A stretch of DNA of 64,000 bases, from positions 1 to 64,000 of the forward strand of contig NZ_JAHWGT010000039.1 in NCBI RefSeq assembly GCF_020873895.1, in the 5' to 3' direction. The stretch is from Streptomyces sp. DH12 (lineage in GTDB: Bacteria > Actinomycetota > Actinomycetes > Streptomycetales > Streptomycetaceae). The translations under genes were made by a program, and so were the position numbers. Positions 62,134 to 64,000 of this stretch are shown piece by piece (within the stretch, counting starts at the first letter, position 1; each line of letters starts with the position of its first letter). The notes under the pieces were generated by a model. It was not told the origin of the DNA, made no database searches, and worked only from the letters and a program-made list of their open reading frames with translations.

Positions 62134-64000
62134 GTGGTGTCGGCGGCGGGGGACCAGGAGCGCGAACCGGGGCGGAAACCGGAGCGGACGGCGGAACGGG
62201 GCTGGGCCGGGAGGCTCTGGCAGTACGCGTGGCGGCACCGGCTGGACGTCGTCCTCGCCCTCGGGTCGTCACTCGGCGGCATGGCCGTCATGGCGTTCGT
62301 CCCGCTCATCACCAAGATCGTCATCGATGACGTGATCGGCGGGGGCGACGGCTCCCTCGGCACGTGGATCGGCGTCCTGATCGGCGCCGCCGTCGCCGTG
62401 TACGCCCTCACCTACGTCCGCCGCTACTACGGCGGCCGCCTCGCCCTCGACGTCCAGCACGACCTGCGCACCGAGATGTACGCGACGATCACCCGGCTCG
62501 ACGGGCGGCGCCAGGACGAACTCTCCACCGGGCAGGTCGTCGGCCGCGCCACCAGCGACCTCCAGCTCATCCAGGGCCTGCTGTTCATGCTCCCGATGAC
62601 CCTCGGGAACGTCCTGCTCTTCCTCATCTCCCTCGGCGTCATGGCGTGGCTCTCCCCGCCCCTCACCCTCGTCGTCCTCGCCGTGGCCCCCGCCCTGTGG
62701 TTCATCGCCCGGCGCAGCCGCACCCGCCTCCACCCCGCCACCTGGTACGCCCAGGCGCAGGCCGGGCACGTCGCGGGGGTCGTCGACGGAGCGGTGACCG
62801 GCGTCCGCGTCGTCAAGGGCTTCGGCCAGGAGGAGCAGGAGACCGGAAAGCTCCGCGAGGCGAGCCGGACCCTGTTCGCCGGCCGGCTGCGCACCATCCG
62901 GCTGAACGCCCGCTACACCCCCGCCCTCCAGGCCGTGCCCGCGCTCGGCCAGGTCGCCATGCTCGCCCTCGGCGGCTGGCTGGCGACCCGCGGCGAGATC
63001 ACCCTCGGCACGTTCGTCGCCTTCTCCACCTACCTCGCCCAGCTCGTCGGCCCGGTCCGCATGCTCGCCATGGTCCTCACCGTCGGCCAGCAGGCCCGCG
63101 CCGGCGCCGAACGGGTGCTGGACCTCATCGACACCGAGCCCGTCATCCGCGACGGCAGCCGCGCACTGGACCCCGACGCCCCCGTGGGCGTCGAGTTCGA
63201 CGACGTCTCCTTCGGCTACGAGGAGGGGCGGCCCGTCCTCGACGGGTTCTCGCTGACCATCCGCCCCGGCGAGACCGTCGCCGTCGTCGGCGCCTCCGGC
63301 AGCGGCAAGTCCACCGTCTCGCTCCTCGTGCCCCGCTTCTACGACGCCACCGGCGGCACCGTCCGCGTCGGCGGCCACGACGTGCGCGAACTGACCCTCC
63401 ACTCCCTGCGCGCCGCCGTCGGACTCGTACCGGAGGACAGCTTCCTCTTCTCCGACACCGTCCGCGCCAACATCGCCTACGGACGGCCCGACGCGACACC
63501 GGAGGAGGTCGAGGCCGCCGCCCGCGCCGCCCAGGCCCACGCGTTCGTCACCGCCCTCCCCGACGGGTACGACACCGCCGTCGGCGAACACGGCCTCACC
63601 CTCTCCGGCGGGCAGCGCCAGCGCATCGCCCTCGCCCGCGCCATCCTCACCGACCCCCGGCTGCTCCTCCTCGACGACGCCACCTCCGCCGTCGACGCCC
63701 GCGTCGAGCACGAGATCCACGAGGCGCTCCGGTCCGTGATGGCGGGCCGCACCACCCTCCTCATCGCACACCGGCGCTCCACCCTCGCCCTCGCCGACCG
63801 CATCGCCGTCCTCGACGGCGGCCGCCTCTCCGACATCGGCACCCACGACGAACTCCAGGCCCGCTCGCCGCTGTACCGGCGCCTCCTCACCGACCCCGAC
63901 GGCCTCGGCGGCGTCTCGCCCGGCCACACCCCGCCCGCCGGCACCCCCGCCGACGAGGCCGACGACCACACCGTCCGGGACGAGATCGACGCCGAGTTCG
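62134..64000 (+). CDS. ABC exporter, fused permease-ATPase (3' end outside window)
   Basis: 622 codons are present without a stop. GTG 62134 follows GGGAGG by 8 nt; a second GTG at 62137 is equivalent. Transmembrane part about residues 30-320 (ITKIVIDDVIGGGDGSLGTW, TRLDGRRQDELSTGQVVGRA), then the ATPase with Walker A VVGASGSGKSTVSLL, signature LTLSGGQRQRIALARA, Walker B LLLLDDATSAVDA, and an H-loop in TTLLIAHRRSTLALAD. Such half-transporters often work as heterodimers, so a partner may follow beyond the window. Substrate unknown. Confidence 0.9.
   Translation, partial: MVSAAGDQEREPGRKPERTAERGWAGRLWQYAWRHRLDVVLALGSSLGGMAVMAFVPLITKIVIDDVIGGGDGSLGTWIGVLIGAAVAVYALTYVRRYYGGRLALDVQHDLRTEMYATITRLDGRRQDELSTGQVVGRATSDLQLIQGLLFMLPMTLGNVLLFLISLGVMAWLSPPLTLVVLAVAPALWFIARRSRTRLHPATWYAQAQAGHVAGVVDGAVTGVRVVKGFGQEEQETGKLREASRTLFAGRLRTIRLNARYTPALQAVPALGQVAMLALGGWLATRGEITLGTFVAFSTYLAQLVGPVRMLAMVLTVGQQARAGAERVLDLIDTEPVIRDGSRALDPDAPVGVEFDDVSFGYEEGRPVLDGFSLTIRPGETVAVVGASGSGKSTVSLLVPRFYDATGGTVRVGGHDVRELTLHSLRAAVGLVPEDSFLFSDTVRANIAYGRPDATPEEVEAAARAAQAHAFVTALPDGYDTAVGEHGLTLSGGQRQRIALARAILTDPRLLLLDDATSAVDARVEHEIHEALRSVMAGRTTLLIAHRRSTLALADRIAVLDGGRLSDIGTHDELQARSPLYRRLLTDPDGLGGVSPGHTPPAGTPADEADDHTVRDEIDAEF

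Overview
The window is very GC-rich, with GTG/TTG starts, 4-nt stop/start overlaps, long perfect hairpin terminators, and signature genes (adpA next to orn, desABCD, cebR-cebEFG-bglC). All of this points to the chromosomal core of a Streptomyces. From memory, gene order from adpA/orn through glmS, the desferrioxamine locus and the leucine catabolic operon to agmatinase resembles that around adpA in S. coelicolor.

Layout. (1) 38-6709: a cellobiose/cello-oligosaccharide uptake unit on the minus strand, bglC (GH1), cebG, cebF, cebE, with the divergent LacI-type repressor cebR. Two perfect TGGGAGCGCTCCCA CebR boxes lie between cebE and cebR. (2) 7228-10680: small metabolic genes (DUF3291, GNAT, VOC, an NADP-dependent reductase divergent from an HxlR regulator). 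(3) 10857-20714: a secreted cellulase island bounded by perfect hairpin terminators. GH6 and GH5 are on the minus strand, GH48 and GH74 on the plus strand, and each carries a CBM2. The shared GH5/GH48 promoter region has a third perfect CebR box on the GH48 -10 element plus an imperfect one facing GH5. Outside enzymes, transporter, intracellular beta-glucosidase and repressor therefore form one cellulose-use regulon. (4) 20719-25740: an accessory stretch with an XRE regulator, four very small ORFs, a protein-isoaspartate-methyltransferase-like enzyme and a deleted flavoprotein gene. (5) 25863-34643: tRNA-His, orn, adpA (with a TTA codon), a universal stress protein, a secreted alpha/beta hydrolase, glmS and neighbours.

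(6) 34678-42129: the iron locus. desABCD makes desferrioxamine; a siderophore reductase and a Tat-type lipoprotein handle uptake; two iron boxes sit on the promoters. (7) 42168-48536: leucine catabolism (carboxylase beta and alpha subunits, HMG-CoA lyase, acyl-CoA dehydrogenase) divergent from a TetR gene, with two copies of a 16-bp operator between. (8) 48616-64000: secreted proteins, a vapC remnant, TesB and a second acyl-CoA dehydrogenase, a membrane XRE protein, a PucR regulator divergent from agmatinase and a ThDP enzyme, a secreted endonuclease I, and an ABC exporter cut by the window end.

The most unusual items are the 28-codon peptide ORF nested in frame with a zinc-ribbon protein just upstream of the isoaspartyl-methyltransferase-like gene (a possible aspartimide-type RiPP), the pentapeptide-repeat signal peptide of the GH5 enzyme, and the distribution of CebR boxes over the cellulase island. 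All calls were made by reading the sequence; no database search was run.
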